NCBI GenBank assembly: GCA_947456315.1
Contig: CANGRU010000118.1
Location: forward strand, 1-5,928
DNA: 5,928 nucleotides
Origin: Beijerinckiaceae bacterium
GTDB lineage: Bacteria; Pseudomonadota; Alphaproteobacteria; Rhizobiales; Beijerinckiaceae
Direction: 5' to 3'
Shown in pieces: positions 5,036 through 5,928 of this stretch (position 1 is its first letter; each line of letters begins with the position of its first letter). The translations under genes were made by a program, and so were the position numbers. A model generated the notes under the pieces. It searched no databases. It had not been told where the DNA came from and saw nothing but the letters and a program-made list of their open reading frames with translations.

Positions 5036-5928
5036 TCACACCGACAATTGGTGACGGCGCGTCAGCATGTGGAAAGCCACGCTGACGCACGTCATCAGGG
5101 CAATCCACAAAATGCCCATGGCCGCGAGTTCTGTCACCTGACCATTCTGCCAGAGCTCGAACAAAGTGACGGCCATCACCTCAGAGCCCGGACCCACCAG
5201 CAAGAGCGGCAATGACACAGCCTGCACGGAAAGCAGGAAGATCAACAGCCAAGAGCTGATCAAAGTCGCAGCCAGCAGCGGCATCAGAATACGGACGAAG
5301 ACTCTGAACTTTGCCGCGCCTGAAATGGTGGCTGCTTCTTCCAGATCGGAATGAATCTGCATTGTGCCCGCAAAAGCATAGCGCATGCCGTAAGGCAGAT
5401 AGCGCACGGAAGATGCCAAGATCACCGAGAGCAATGTGCCATAGAGCGGCAGCGGCATGTTCACAAACACATCAAGAAACGCCACGCTGAGAATAATCGC
5501 CGGAAAGACCAGCGGCACTGAGGCAATCTGGTCCAGAATCCAGGCGCCCGGCACGCGGCGCACAACAAGCCAAGCGCAAAGGGCTGTGAAAGGCACCACA
5601 AGTGTGGCTGTTGCAGCCCCCAGCACCAGCGTGTTGACAATCGAGTCGCGGAACGAGCCCGGCTTCAGCAGGACTTCGTAATTTTCAAGCGACAGGCGCG
5701 TGAACGAGTCCCATGACACGCCACCATAAAAGGGCTGGAAGGATGTGAAGGCCAGCATGGCAACGGGCACAATCGTCACAATCAGGAACAGACCCACCAG
5801 AATAGCTGCCGCACCATAGCGCCATCTGCCCAAATCAATCACACGCGGACGAAAGCCTTTGCCCGTGATCGTCTGGTAGCGCTTGGCATGACGTGACAAT
5901 TGGTTTTGCCAAAACATCAATCCGAGCA
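5036..5928 (-). CDS. ABC transporter permease, C-terminal half of a fused FbpB-type protein (partial, 5' end outside window)
   Basis: The frame is open from the right edge, so this is the C-terminal part of a longer protein. About 296 residues are visible. They begin with a basic linker (SRHAKRYQTITGKGFRPR, then IDLGRWRY) characteristic of the junction between the two permease domains of fused Fe3+/2-aminoethylphosphonate-type importers of about 550-580 residues. Then come six hydrophobic segments, at about 38-60, 96-120, 132-152, 162-178, 218-244 and 268-290, counted from the first complete codon. The BPD_transp_1 EAA loop, EEAATISGAAKFRVFVRILMP, lies at about 196-216 and contacts the ATPase. 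Apparent starts at 5920 (TTG) and 5917 (ATG) lie inside the linker region, have no Shine-Dalgarno sequence, and are unlikely to be real. It is an inner-membrane importer subunit; iron, phosphonate, polyamine or another ligand cannot be distinguished here. The gene converges on the monooxygenase gene and ends 15 bases from it, so it belongs to a different operon. Confidence 0.9.
   Translation of the reverse strand, partial: LGLMFWQNQLSRHAKRYQTITGKGFRPRVIDLGRWRYGAAAILVGLFLIVTIVPVAMLAFTSFQPFYGGVSWDSFTRLSLENYEVLLKPGSFRDSIVNTLVLGAATATLVVPFTALCAWLVVRRVPGAWILDQIASVPLVFPAIILSVAFLDVFVNMPLPLYGTLLSVILASSVRYLPYGMRYAFAGTMQIHSDLEEAATISGAAKFRVFVRILMPLLAATLISSWLLIFLLSVQAVSLPLLLVGPGSEVMAVTLFELWQNGQVTELAAMGILWIALMTCVSVAFHMLTRRHQLSV

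Noticed and set aside
5917..5920. TTG or ATG as the start of the permease gene
   Set aside because: The frame remains open to the window edge, there is no Shine-Dalgarno sequence, and the adjacent residues match the internal linker of fused permeases.
1..5928. Search for CRISPR arrays, tRNA genes, insertion-sequence ends, toxin-antitoxin pairs or phage genes
   Set aside because: No regularly spaced repeats, cloverleaf-like segments, transposase frames or small paired genes were recognised by eye. Almost all the sequence is accounted for by six metabolic and transport genes.

Overview
The window looks like chromosomal DNA from a free-living, catabolically versatile proteobacterium, most likely an alphaproteobacterium of the Rhizobiales type. 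That is inference from moderately high GC, strong GGAGG-type ribosome binding sites, and a gene set (Bug/TctC binding proteins, HyuA, LLM-type monooxygenase, fused FbpB-like permease) typical of that group. Coding density is very high. The largest gap between genes is about 150 bases, and I see no RNA gene, CRISPR array, insertion sequence or phage gene.

Layout. (1) Left arm, minus strand, read from 2688 down to 1: an Asp/Glu-racemase/maleate-isomerase superfamily enzyme (1984-2688), a secreted TctC/Bug solute-binding protein (884-1903), and the N-terminal 292 codons of a HyuA-type hydantoinase/oxoprolinase (1-877, cut by the window edge). (2) A 151-base divergent control region (2689-2839) with weak promoter candidates facing each way and a short perfect palindrome. 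(3) Right arm, plus strand: a second TctC/Bug binding protein (2840-3886) and a flavin-dependent LLM-class monooxygenase related to RutA/SfnG/SsuD (3911-5020). (4) A strong hairpin (5008-5031) between convergent genes. (5) Minus strand, 5036-5928: the C-terminal half of a fused two-domain ABC permease of the Fe3+/phosphonate (FbpB) type, which belongs to a separate operon entering from the right.

How the genes may work together. The racemase-like enzyme, HyuA and the monooxygenase, with two high-affinity periplasmic binding proteins, look like one divergently transcribed catabolic module. It would capture a small acidic or cyclic amide compound (hydantoin, lactam, pyrimidine or a similar N-heterocycle), then open, isomerise or oxidise it. 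The substrate cannot be read from sequence. No TctA/TctB membrane partners, flavin reductase, HyuB or regulator lie inside the window. They may be just outside, or the binding proteins may be orphans, as is common in the Bug family.
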